64,000 nucleotides of DNA from Scilla litardierei (taxonomy: Eukaryota; Streptophyta; Magnoliopsida; Asparagales; Asparagaceae): contig CM061142.1 of NCBI GenBank assembly GCA_030789695.1, positions 607,795,659 through 607,859,658 on the forward strand. Direction: 5' to 3'. This document shows, in pieces, positions 31,566-41,871 of this stretch (positions within the stretch are counted from its first letter, which is position 1; each line of letters begins with the position of its first letter). Under the pieces are notes generated by a model. It was not told where the DNA came from, searched no databases, and saw only the letters and a program-made list of their open reading frames with translations. Position numbers and translations under genes: made by a program.

Positions 31566-32517
31566 AGATTTATAGACTTAGAGGAGTGTCCAGGGTGCGC
31601 TCGACTGTCACTTGCTGGCGATGGCCTTCTCTCTCTACAGTTACTCTCCACGTCCTCCTCTTTCACATTCTCGATGACGACGGGTTGCTTGATCTCTTCC
31701 GGAAGTTTCTCAGGCCCGGTAGTGACATTGGAAGGGGAAGAGCAGGGGGCAGATCGGAGAAAGGAAGGGGGGCCCGTGGTTTGAGAACATGGGTCGGCTG
31801 TTGGGAGAGTTGGGCGGTCGGGGCGGCGACGCCGCTGCGGAGGTGGAGGTCGTCATGAAGTAGGCGTTGGAAGAGAAAAACGGTCCGACGCGAATCCTCT
31901 ATCGCAAGTTGTCCAGGGGAAGCTGAGGTGGAGATGGCGGGCCGTCCATGTGTAAGAGGAATAACTCGTCGGTGATCCGTCTGTAAGATGAATAACTTGT
32001 CAGAAAGGCTTGGTCTATTGTCAACCGAGAGCCCATCCGATGATCGGGCCAGCGGGGGACTCTTCTTGAGAGGGGAGGATGCACAGGGGGATCTAAAGGT
32101 AGTTCGGCCCTAACACCTCGGATTTGTGAGGGGAGATCGAATATGTGGGTGTTTCACACCCTTTCGTTATTCATGGGAAACAGACTAAAGTTTACTTGCC
32201 TCTTTTTCCTTTTTTATGGAAAAAAATGGGGGGGGGGTGAGGTATTTATAGATGTTGGGAGTCGGTAACTTCTAAAGGGCTGGCGTGATGAGATGGCGCT
32301 GTGAGCTGGCTTGTCAGGGTCAAGTCAATCAAACCTAATTTTGTCAGGCGTGAGATTTCATGCGTGAAGCGTCAGGCTCGCTTTTGTCAGACTCACCGTT
32401 GTCAGGCCTGCTTTTATCAGGCGGCGAGTTGTCAGTGATAGCAGGACTCCCGAGCGTGTCCTCGTGCTGATAGGTCACTTCTTGGGTGTACTTCCTGGGG
32501 ACCATGAGTTGTCCGGG
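31566..32517. other. Unresolved Tat-derived segment with a minus-strand TATA-like box
   Basis: The minus strand has a Pro/Ser-rich frame (31899-32084) that could be the start of a gag, a TATAAATACC box (32241-32250), a 10-G run (32228-32237) and several TGACAA/TGATAA motifs near 32340-32440. This could be the LTR end and leader of the deleted Tat copy. I could not find a clean LTR boundary or primer site. Confidence 0.35.
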
Positions 32518-34031
32518 GGTCCTAGCTCCGCCCGTGCCCTTCTCCGGTTTGGGTGGCGTAGCTCCGTAAGCTTGCCCTAGAGTCTTCACTGGAGGGGGGA
32601 GCGAGCACGTAGCTCGGCCCGTGCCCTTCTTCGGTTTGGGTGGCGAAGCTCCGTAAGCTTGCCCCGGAGTCTTCACTGGAGGGGGAGCGAGCGCGTAGCT
32701 CGACCTATGCTCTTCTCCGGTTTGGGTGACAAAGCTCCGTAAGCTTGCCCCAGAGTCTTCATTAGAGGGGGGAGCGAGCCGTAGCTCGGCCCGTGCCCTT
32801 CTCCGGTTTGGGTGAAGAGAACGGATCCTGCCCCAGAGTCTTCACTGGAGGGGGGAGTGAGCCGTAGCTCGGCCCGTGCCCTTCTCCGGTTTGGGTGACG
32901 AGAACGGATCCTGCCCCAGAGTCTTCACTGGAGGGGGGAGCGAGCCGTAGCTCGGCCCGTGCCCATCTCTAGTTTGGGTGGTGAAGCTCCGTAAGCTTGC
33001 CCCGGAGTCTTCACTAGAGGGGGAGCGATCCGTAGCATGGCCCGTGCCCTTCTCCGATTTGGGTGACGAGAACGGAGCCTGCCCCGGAGTCTTCACTGAA
33101 GGGGGAGGGAGCCGTAGCTCGGCCCGTGCCCTTCTCCGGTTTGGGTGGCGAAGCTCCGTAAGCTTGCCCCAGTGTCTTCACTAGAGGAGAAGCGAGTCGT
33201 AGCTCGGCCTGTGCCCTTCTCCGATTTGAGTGGCGAAGCTCCGTAAGCTTGCCCCAGAGTCTTCACTGGAGGGGGGAGCAAACCGTAGCTCGGCCCGTGC
33301 CCTTCTCCGGTTTGGGTGGCGAGGACGGATCCTGCCCCAGAGTCTTCACTGGAGGTGGGGAGCGAGCCCTAGCTCGGCCCGTGCCCTTCTCCGATTTGGG
33401 TGGTGAAGCTCTGTAAGCTTGCCCCGGAGTCTTCACTAGAGGGGGGAGCAAGCCGTAGCTCGGCCAGTGCCCTTCTCTGCTTTAGGTGGCGAGGACGGAT
33501 CCTGCCCCGGAGTCTTCACTGGAGGGGGGAGCGAGCCGTAGCTCGGCCCGTGCCCTTCTCTGGTTTAGGTGGCGAGGACAGATCCTGCCCCGGAGTCTTC
33601 ACTGGAGGGGAGAGCGAGCCGTAGATCGGCCCGTGCCCTTCTCCAGTTTGGGTGGCGAGGACAGATCCTGCCCCGGAGTCTTCACTGGAGGGGGTAGCGA
33701 GCCGTAGCTTGGCTCGTACCCTTCTCCGGTTTGGATGGCAAAGCTCCGTAAGCTTGCCCCAGAGTCTTCACTGGAGGGGGGAGCGAGCCATAGCCCGGCC
33801 CATGCCCTTCTCCGGTTTGGGTGGCGAGGACGGATCCTGCTCCGGAGTCTTCACTGAAGGGGGGAGGGAGCCGTAGCTCGGCCTGTGCTCTTCTCCGGTT
33901 TGGGTGGCGATGACGGATCCTGTCCCAGAGTCTTCACTGGAGTGGGGAGCGAGCCGTAGCTTGGCCCGTGCCCTTCTCCAGTTTGGGTGGCGAGGACGGA
34001 TCATGCCCCGGAGTCTTCACTGGAGGGGGGA
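32518..34031. repeat. 83-85-bp minisatellite, about 18 units
   Basis: Units share CGTAGCTCGGCCCGTGCC, CTTCTCCGGTTTGGGTGGCGA, then GAGTCTTCACTGGAGGGGG. Successive GTAGCTC anchors at 32781, 32864, 32947, 33032 and 33114 give 82-85 bp. Two variants alternate irregularly: AAGCTCCGTAAGCTTGCC and GGACGGATCCTGCC. It begins about 80 bp past the pol stop. Tat-lineage elements are known for tandem repeats in this 3' untranslated region. The short frames crossing it are repeat artefacts. Confidence 0.93.
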
Positions 34032-34109
34032 GCTGAAATTTTCGAGTGTAGAGGCCAAAATTTGAAAATATGCAAAAAAAAGAAGATAATTTTATTAAAA
34101 CTCACGAAG

Positions 34110-36548
34110 TCATTGATAGCATTTTAGCAAGTGCTCCGCATTCCATGGGTGGGCTAGCTTGCCACCGTCAACGGTTGCTAGGATGTAAGTGGCTGGCCCG
34201 ACGATGTCGACGATTTCATAAGGCCACTCCCATTTTGCTGCGAGCTTCCCTCGGTGGACGATCTCTGGTTTGAAGGTTGCATCCCCGAGGACTAGGTCGC
34301 CGATTCTAAAGCTCAGTTTCCTTACTCGAGAGTTGTAGTGCTGAGCCATCCTCTGGCTGTGCTTGACGAGGTTGGTCAGCACTCGGTCCCGCACTTCATC
34401 GATGAGCTCGAGTTTGAGGCCGAGGCCCTCCACGTTGATGTCCACATCGAAGTATTGGAGCCGAAGAGTCTCCTCTCCCACCTCCATAGGGACGATCACC
34501 TCTGCCCCGAAGGCCAGCATAAACAGGCTCTCCCCGGTCGAAGCTTTGTAGGTCGTGCGGTATGACCAGAGAATGCCTGGTAGTTCGTCTACCCAAGATC
34601 CGAGAGCATCACCGACCTTCTTCTTCAGGGGGCCCAATATACACTTGTTTGATGCATCCGTCATCCCGTTGCATTGCGGATGTGCCACGGAAGAGAAGTG
34701 AAGTTTGATCCCCCACTCTGAACAGAAACTTCAGAAGTCCTCACAATCGAACTGTCTTCCGTTATCTGTCACTATGGAGTGGGGTACCCTAAAGCGGCAA
34801 ATGACGGACTTCCAAACGAAGTTCTTCATGTCTGTCCACATGATATGCGACAAAGGTTCGGCCTCGATCCATTTGGTAAAATATTCGACGGCGACGATGA
34901 GGTACTTCCTTCCTCCGGAGGCCTTCGGGAAAGATCCGAGGATGTCAAGTTCCCACTTGGCGAAGAGGATCGGACTGAGAATGGGGACCAGGTCGGTCGG
35001 CGGTGCCGTAGTGTGTTTGCAAAATTTCTGGAACTCTCCACACTTCTTGACGTACTGGGATGCGTCGTTGATCATGGTTGGCAAGTAGTATCCTTGACGC
35101 ACTATTTTGTGGGCGATAGTACGTCCGCCGTATTGGTTTCTACAGAGGCCTTCGTGCACCTCGCGGATGACTTGTTCGGCCTGGTCCGGCCCCAGACACT
35201 TCAGGTAAGGTAAGATATCGAACCTTGCGTGGCGCTTGCGGTAAAGCACTCTGTCGAAGATCACGAACGACAAGGCTCGTCTCTCGATTTTCTTAGCTTC
35301 AAGTTGCTCCTCGGGAAGGGCTCCCGTCTCCAAGTACTTCATTATCGGGCTCATCCAAGTCGTCGTTTGGCTGACACACATTAGCTCGTCTTCCTCGATA
35401 GTAGGTGTCAGCAGGTTCTCGACGTAAATGGCTTTCCCAATTTTGGCCGGGGAGGAGGAGGCTAGCTTCGACAGGGCGTCGACCCGGAGGTTATTGGAAC
35501 GAGGTAGATGTTGGACCTCCGCCTTTTTGAACTTCTGGAGCTCGGCCTGGGCGCGCTTAAGGTAACACTTCATCAGCTCCTTCCGGGCCTCAAAGCTCCC
35601 TTGGATCTGTTGGACGACGAGCTGGGAGTCACTTAGCAGTAGTACATTCGTCTCACCCATCGCTTGGCATAGCTTTAATCCATTGACCGCGGCTTCGTAT
35701 TCTGCGACATTGTTGGTCACCGAGAAGCTAAAGCGCAGCGCGTACTCCAACCGTCATCCGTCGGGAGTCTGGATGACAATGCCTGCCCCAGTTTTGAATC
35801 CCGTAGCCGACCCGTCGACGTGGATGATCCATAGTTTGCCCACTTCCCCTGGGTGGATGTCGAGGGTTTGACTGCTTCCAGCGCTCCCTAAAATGCTACT
35901 GCCGATTGATCGCTAGGCGGTCCTTCAGGAAGATCTTCGATGGTGCACTCCACGATGACATCCGCCAGCGATTGGCCCTTGATCACCGTCCGGGCTTTGT
36001 ATTTTATGTCGAACTTGCTGAGCTCGACGCTCCAGTTCAGCATTCTACCCGATCTCTCTAACCTCTTCAGGTTCTTCTCGAGCGGCAGATTGGTGTGGAC
36101 GATGATGGTGTGAGCTTGGAAGTATGCCCAGAGCTTCCTTGTCGTTGTGACGAGACAGTAAGCGACCTTCTCTATGGGGCTATAACGGGTCTCCGCATCT
36201 TGGAGCACCCGGCTCGCATAGTAGACCGGCCGCTCTGCACCCTTTTCTTCCTTGACCAAGGCCGAGCTAACAGCCTCTTCATTGGTGGACAGATACAGGC
36301 CCAGCTGTTCTCCCTCCTCAGGCTTCACGAGTAGCGGCGGGCTTTGCAAGTAAGCTCACAGCTCTGCGGATACTTGGGCACAGGTTTCGTCCCACTGGAT
36401 CACTTTCCTATCGACTTTCTTTGCGACGAGGGCCTGCCGCAAGACTCTGAAAAACGGGAGCGATCTTTCTGCGGATTTCAACAGGAACCTTCCCAGCGTG
36501 GCAATTCTGTCGTTCAGCCACTGCAAGTCTCGAATAGTCCGAGGCTCC
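34110..36548 (-). pseudogene. Tat-lineage pol: end of RT, two RNase H domains, integrase
   Basis: In order on the minus strand: RT thumb and connection; RNase H with Glu-Thr-Arg-Tyr-Ser-Pro-Ile-Glu-Lys; a second, archaeal-type RNase H (His-Val-Asp-Gly-Ser, Asn-Asn-Val-Ala-Glu-Tyr-Glu-Ala, Leu-Ser-Asp-Ser-Gln-Leu, Val-Asp-Ala-Leu-Ser-Lys); then integrase with HHCC and Trp-Glu-Leu-Asp plus Val-Thr-Asp-Asn-Gly. The doubled RNase H is the mark of the Tat branch. Where the third catalytic Glu is expected an Asp is seen (Met-Thr-Asp-Ala-Ser-Asn). Stops occur near 36352, 35905, 35757 and 34730; the stop at 34110-34112 is natural. Its 5' part continues at 57349, beyond the Sirevirus. Confidence 0.87.
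36544..36548. other. Target-site duplication of the Sirevirus, left (GCTCC)
   Basis: GCTCC lies before the LTR at 36549 and again at 57344-57348 after the other LTR. The Tat RT reading frame continues across the two flanks. Confidence 0.95.
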
Positions 36549-38301
36549 TGTAATGCCCTACAAGCTACTGCACAAGTACTAGAGGGGGGTGAATAGTACT
36601 TTAAAAATAACAAGGAGTATAATTCCAAATTATAGTGCAAACAACTACCAAAACAATTTGCGGAAGCTTAAATTGAATGACAACAACAAATTTAACAATG
36701 CTAACAAAAGATGTTAATGGGTTCGGATCCACCCAAGTCTCCCCGACTTGTTCCCGGTGATCCTACGTCCCAACCACCCGGATCCCCTCCGGATACTTAG
36801 GTTAGAAACCCTAACCCAAGATTTCCACTATGAATATCTTGTGAAAAACCTTCACAAGATCAAATCATACATGCAATGGCAAAAGTGAATCCCACAACCC
36901 GGGATCACAACCTTCTCTCACAACCGAGAGAATCAACAAGCAATATAAATGAGTTTATATTGAAATAAGCAATCTTACCACAAAATCCTATACCTTGAGT
37001 TTTTCTTACCAAATAGGTGAAAGGAAGGATTTGAGGAAGATGAAGTCACCAAGACCTAGCACCAAGGAAATGACCAGCAATAGGTGCCTAGGAGTGATTT
37101 GGAGACTTGATTCAAGCTAGAGCTTGAAGGGCTCACCAAGAACAAACTTCTCTCAATATGGATTCTAGATCTAGAAAGTGAGAGAATGGGTTTCTTGTGA
37201 GGAAGAGAGCTTTAGAAATGAGTGAGAATGGCTATCTCTTTCTATCTCAATGAATCTCTTAATGGCAGCTCTAACCTAGAGAGAAATGACCTAGGTTCGT
37301 ATTTATAGGGTCCCATAAAAACAAGTTAGGTCAATTCCCAACGGATAGAAATCTGAGGAAACTAGTCGGTCAAAGAACAACCACTGACCGACTAGTTCAT
37401 CAACTAGTCGGTCAGTCAAACAACATGGACCGACTAAGTGAGGAACTGAGAAGAGATAGAAATTCAGACCTAGAAATCTAGTCGGTCCAAGAAGACTTTC
37501 TGACCGACTAGTTTCACAACTAGTCGGTCAGTCAGTGAACGTAGACTGACTAAGAGGCAAAATGAAATAGTCTGAATACAAATTGACTTAGTCGGTCCAA
37601 GAACAAAAGTTGACCGACTAGATTGTCAACTAGTCGGTCACCAAACGTTCTTAGACCGACTAACTATAAACAGTAGCTTAGGAGACATTTAGTATGAACA
37701 GTAAGTCACAACTAGTCGGTCAAAGAAGCATCACTGACCGACTAGTTCACAAACTAGTCGGTCGGTGAGTCAACGTAGACCGACTAAATGTAAACAGTAA
37801 GGTGCAAGAAATTAAGGAAGCAAACTAGTCGGTCCAAGAAGCTCTGCTGACCGACTAGATCACCATCTAGTCGGTCAGTACTTCTTCTTGTACCAACTAA
37901 CATGCACAAACAAGTCCGAATCGAAGCGCGACGCTTCGAGGAAGTTAGAATGAACTTGTACTAAGATCCTAGAGCTACGATATGAGCGTTATGAAGATAG
38001 AATCGTAAGATATACTCAAGGCTTAACATTCTATAGATCGAAGCTAAAAGACTATAAATAAAACCTTAAAGAACGGTCTTCGAGAGCTTCGATTAATTCT
38101 TCATGACTTCCAAAACGGCGCAAGAGCTTCAACGAAGCTTTAGGCATGAATACGAGCTTTGAGAAGTGTTGAGATGTCGCTTTGATTGTTCTTGTGAATT
38201 TGGCGACGATCTCCAATACTGCGCTCACAAATTGTTAGTTCATGAATTATTTATGTTTGCTCATCATCCAAAACCAAATCCGGGGAGTCCAATATTCAAC
38301 A
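36549..38301 (-). repeat. Sirevirus 3' LTR (1753 bp)
   Basis: The minus strand runs from TGTTGAATATT at 38301 to GGGCATTACA at 36549. TATA box at 37301-37307 (TATAAAT on the minus strand). Directly upstream of it, 37355-37910, lie five hairpin units built from CTAGTCGGTC/GACCGACTAG. Confidence 0.95.
37355..37910. repeat. Five palindromic hairpin units in Sirevirus LTR U3
   Basis: Each ~80-bp unit has four decamers in alternating orientation: CTAGTCGGTC, GACCGACTAG, CTAGTCGGTC, GACCGACTAA. Spacers are about 16, 8 and 20 nt. Units recur roughly every 100-125 bp. The 5' LTR has the same array at 56400-56945. The array ends just upstream of the TATA box. Confidence 0.93.
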
Positions 38302-39274
38302 TTCTCCCCCTTTTTGGTGATGACAAACCAACATAAATAATAATCAAAAATAATGATTCAAATGTAAAATACTTACTCCCCCTGCATTGATGACACGTTA
38401 ATTCCAAAATGAATATATATGAATTGCATCAATCAGACGAGTAAGATAAATAAAGAGAATCGATTTTTGAAATATCGGATTTTGAAAATCCTTATATATA
38501 TCTTAACTCCCCCTGAATCTAACATATCAAATTAGATTCTTGGAAATTGAGTTAAATTTTCATTTGCCCTATTTATTATCATTATCTCTCCCCCTTTGGC
38601 ATTATCCCAAAAATGGGGGGCATACAACGACAACAACTAGGAAATGGAAAATCCAACACCGGGAGTCGTAGACAATGACGATGGAACTAATTGACACCAA
38701 GGGAAAAGTGGTGAAATCAAATCAAGGTGTGCCAAATTGTCCATTATCAAAAAGAGATAATCAAAATCATCAAAAATACCAAATAATTATTCATTTCTTG
38801 AATAAAGAAACATACTCTTCAATATTCAATATTCTTGGTTAAATTGGTGCATGGAAAACAATTCTATACAATTATAGAATTTCAATCTATTTAACCAAGT
38901 TTTTCAATCGTCGAGCGACGATTTCACATAGCATGGACATTGAATGAGAATTAATGTGCACGACGAAGAAAATATCACAACATGAACATCGATGTATATA
39001 TAGATAGAAACATCATGAGTACATCCAAAAAGATATCGACTACATCAAATGCAACATACCCATCAAAAAGAAATACATCATACATCATCGATACATCATC
39101 ATCATCAGAACACCATCATCAACATCCAACAACAAAAAATACAACACATACTCCGACATCCAACATATCAAAATACAACAAATCAACACCCAAACTCCAT
39201 CCCATCCTAACCCAAAAACACTCTCAAAAAGGTATATCATCCAATGAGCAGTGGAGAGTCCTCGAAACAGACGA
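38302..39274 (-). other. Sirevirus 3' non-coding region with polypurine tracts
   Basis: The minus-strand tract CACCAAAAAGGGGGAGAA (38302-38319) directly abuts the LTR. Further G-rich tracts, read on the minus strand, lie near 38388-38395, 38513-38520 and 38585-38596 (CCAAAGGGGGAGAG). An imperfect CAT-rich microsatellite lies at about 39066-39130. No coding sequence seen. Confidence 0.75.
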
Positions 39275-40885
39275 TCACGAGGAAGTGGCTGGATCTGCAG
39301 TCTCCGTGGGTCCAGTCGACGGAGTGGACTCAGGCTCTGCAGGGAGGAAAGGCGTGTCAACAGACGGGATCGTCGGGGCAGGTGTGGAAACGACGACGGG
39401 CTCAACAGCTGGGGTCTCAACAGGAGTATCAGTAGGTAAGACAGGAGCAGGCTCGTCAGCAGGAGCAGCAGAAGCCTCAGAAGTCTGAACTACTGGTGCA
39501 GAAGTCTCTGGAGCACCGGAAGTGGTGCCAACTCCAGGAGCAGATGTGGTAGCAGCAGCAGCAGCAGTGGCCTCATCGCCACGAGCCAAGGAAGTGACAA
39601 GATCGTCAATATCCTCATCGTCCAGCTCCTCGGCCTCAGAAACGGAAGGAGGAAGCTCAATGCCCATCATATGAGCCATACGACAGACGACCTCCTCGGT
39701 ACGAGCCAAACGCGACTCGTGCCGACGAAGAAGGCGTACGACATCATCTAATGTGGCAGAAGGAGTGGGGGCAGGAGCAGCTGAGGGAGTGGCCTGGGAA
39801 GCAGATGTGGTCGACCTCTGCACGTGACGAAGCGCCGCAAGAGATTTCTTAACGGCCGTCGCGTTCAGAGGAGGACCCAAGGGACGCTCATCGTCAGGAG
39901 GGAGAGGGACACGGAAATGACGGAAAACCAGGGTCAACAGACACGAGTAAGGAATATGCGTAGATTTATTGGTCTTGCGAATACACTCGAAAGAGTCCAT
40001 CTTATCGAGTATAACGCGAGCCCAATTAATCTCGCAACCCAAGAAAAGAGCGTAAATCAGCTTCAAAAACGGCTGGGATGGAAGAGAAGATGAGCCGTAC
40101 TTGGGAAGCAAGCACGACTTCAGAATGAGATTAATCACCCATGCATTTGGCTTGAACGACTTCGAAGGAACACCAATGAAGGCAGGAGGGATCACATGGA
40201 AGATATCAGAAAGAACGGACTGATCCAAGGAGGAGATATCATCAACAGAAATATCAGACGGAAGGAGACCAGACGATGAACAACCAAGTACCTCCCCCAA
40301 GATTTCTGCCGTGAGAACTATAGGAGTTCCCAAGACAGTAGTCTCGATGGAGTGACTCTCATCGTAGTGGCCTCGGACACGATTGGAGTAGAATAATTTG
40401 ACCAGGCGAGGATATGGTCTAGGGTTCGCCTTAGCGTCAAATCGAAGGTAGTCAAGGAGCCCACTATAGGAGAGGAGGTCAGCTAAGCCAAGGAAATCTG
40501 AAAACTGAACATAGTGCTCCAATAGCATCAGGCAGTGTTCAATACGGTTGTAGGCCGCTAGACACATAGGGTCGTCGTGACACAACGATATGTCAACACC
40601 ACCCGCTGGCATTGGGCCATTTCCCTTCGGCTGGCGAGTCCTAGGACGAAGTGGAGGAGTGGGTTCCCTATGGCCAGGCTCATCCTCAGGTATAAACTCA
40701 GTATCGGAATCAGGAGGAGTAGTGGGAGTGTGGAGTATGGGCTTTCTAAACTTAGATAGTTTACCGGGTTTGACGGTCGCCGTCCTCTGCTTCTTCAGAG
40801 GAGGCGAAGACGGAGAAGCTTGGGTAGACTTAGCACGGCGCTTGGGCTTAGACGGATTCCTAGGGTTAGAAGGCTCTACAGACAT
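39275..40885 (-). CDS. Sirevirus third ORF (536 residues, env position), intact
   Basis: I chose the ATG at 40885 (Met-Ser-Val-Glu-Pro); the open frame extends 22 codons further up without an ATG. The N-terminus is basic and Lys/Arg/Pro-rich. The central domain, about residues 110-330, has Leu-Val-Lys-Leu-Phe-Tyr-Ser-Asn, Val-Arg-Gly-His and Ile-Leu-Gly-Glu-Val-Leu-Gly. This resembles the plant-transposon domain often found in retroelement extra ORFs. The C-terminal third is Thr/Ala/Pro-rich with an acidic patch. I see no signal peptide or clear membrane segment, so an envelope role is not supported. It is the only long undamaged frame in this element. Confidence 0.72.
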   Translation of the reverse strand: MSVEPSNPRNPSKPKRRAKSTQASPSSPPLKKQRTATVKPGKLSKFRKPILHTPTTPPDSDTEFIPEDEPGHREPTPPLRPRTRQPKGNGPMPAGGVDISLCHDDPMCLAAYNRIEHCLMLLEHYVQFSDFLGLADLLSYSGLLDYLRFDAKANPRPYPRLVKLFYSNRVRGHYDESHSIETTVLGTPIVLTAEILGEVLGCSSSGLLPSDISVDDISSLDQSVLSDIFHVIPPAFIGVPSKSFKPNAWVINLILKSCLLPKYGSSSLPSQPFLKLIYALFLGCEINWARVILDKMDSFECIRKTNKSTHIPYSCLLTLVFRHFRVPLPPDDERPLGPPLNATAVKKSLAALRHVQRSTTSASQATPSAAPAPTPSATLDDVVRLLRRHESRLARTEEVVCRMAHMMGIELPPSVSEAEELDDEDIDDLVTSLARGDEATAAAAATTSAPGVGTTSGAPETSAPVVQTSEASAAPADEPAPVLPTDTPVETPAVEPVVVSTPAPTIPSVDTPFLPAEPESTPSTGPTETADPATSS

Positions 40886-41871
40886 GGGGGATGCCCAGAG
40901 GAAGTGATAGTGATCCTCGTCTTTGCCATGATCGTGGCACGACGAGTACAAGCAAATGTCGGGATAGGTTCAAAAACCCTAAGCACAAACCCTAGAACCG
41001 AAAATAACAAGCCCTAGATGCAAAGTCGACAAGCCCTAGGATTAAATTCGAAACCCTAGAAGAGAAATCAAGCTAGATTAAACCCTAGAATAGGAATCGA
41101 GACCTAGGAGGGGGAGATATACCTAGGAGGAGGAGTCGACGGCGGCGGATGGCGGAGATGGCCGGAAAATTGGCCGGAGAGACGTCGGAAGATGAAGGGT
41201 CTCGAGAGGGTTTTGGGTTTATCGGGCTGGAGAGGAGAAGAAGACCGACTAACAAGAAGTTTAGTCGGATAAAAATGAGTTAAGTCGGTCGGGAATGCTA
41301 AATGACACGTTTGCCCTAACACACTTAGTCGGTCACAGTTCAAGAACTGACCGACTAGATTACGATCTAGTCGGTCGGTCAATGAGCTTGAACCGACTAA
41401 GTCGAAACAGAGGCAAACAGAAATTTCTAGGGCTAGAGTTAGTCGGTCGCAGTATACTTACTGACCGACTAGTTTTCAATCTAGTCGGTCGGTAAGTGTA
41501 CTGTGACCGACTAAAGAAAGAAAATGACAGGAGAAGGTTAAAAGCTTGATCTAGTCGGTCTGAGTTCACTAGCTGACCGACTAGATGAGCATCTAGTCGG
41601 TTGACTAATGAACTGAAACCGACTAGAAGAGTCCAAAATTTGATAAATGAGTTTTCCTCAAAAAACCACTTGGATGAAACATCTTAACTCTCTCATTAGT
41701 CATCTAAACTACCCCACAAAACATCGAAATCTTAAATACGACATTCAAAATAAGAATTCGAGCAAAAATTCAATCATATCACATAAAATCCCCAAAAATC
41801 CAATAAATCTAGCATGAACGAAATATCGCGAAATCTAATAGCATGCAAGATAATTGAATGAGACATGAATC
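40886..41871. other. Sirevirus spacer between pol and third ORF
   Basis: On the minus strand, 40970-41110 carries about six TCTAGGGTTT/CTAGGGCTT motifs, the usual look of a plant 5' leader ahead of the third ORF. 41225-41640 holds the hairpin array. 41640-41871 is AT-rich with nothing recognisable. Confidence 0.7.
41225..41640. repeat. Palindromic hairpin units inside the Sirevirus, between pol and third ORF
   Basis: Three complete units at about 41328-41403, 41439-41517 and 41553-41630, plus half motifs at 41240-41300. They have the same decamers and order as the LTR units. The second is a near-perfect foldback over ~76 nt with a short loop. Confidence 0.92.

Noticed and set aside
32518..34031. 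CRISPR-like array or repetitive protein gene
   Set aside because: The repeats are contiguous without unique spacers and lie in a plant retroelement 3' region. Frames cross only a few units because most unit lengths are not multiples of three.
37355..37910. CRISPR-like array of CTAGTCGGTC repeats
   Set aside because: The repeats alternate in orientation, spacers are related between units, and the array is duplicated in both LTRs.
39275..40885. Calling the Sirevirus third ORF an envelope protein
   Set aside because: The position fits, but I see no signal peptide, cleavage site or membrane segment.
40970..41110. Interstitial telomere repeats
   Set aside because: CCCTAG motifs are irregularly spaced and not a tandem TTTAGGG array.
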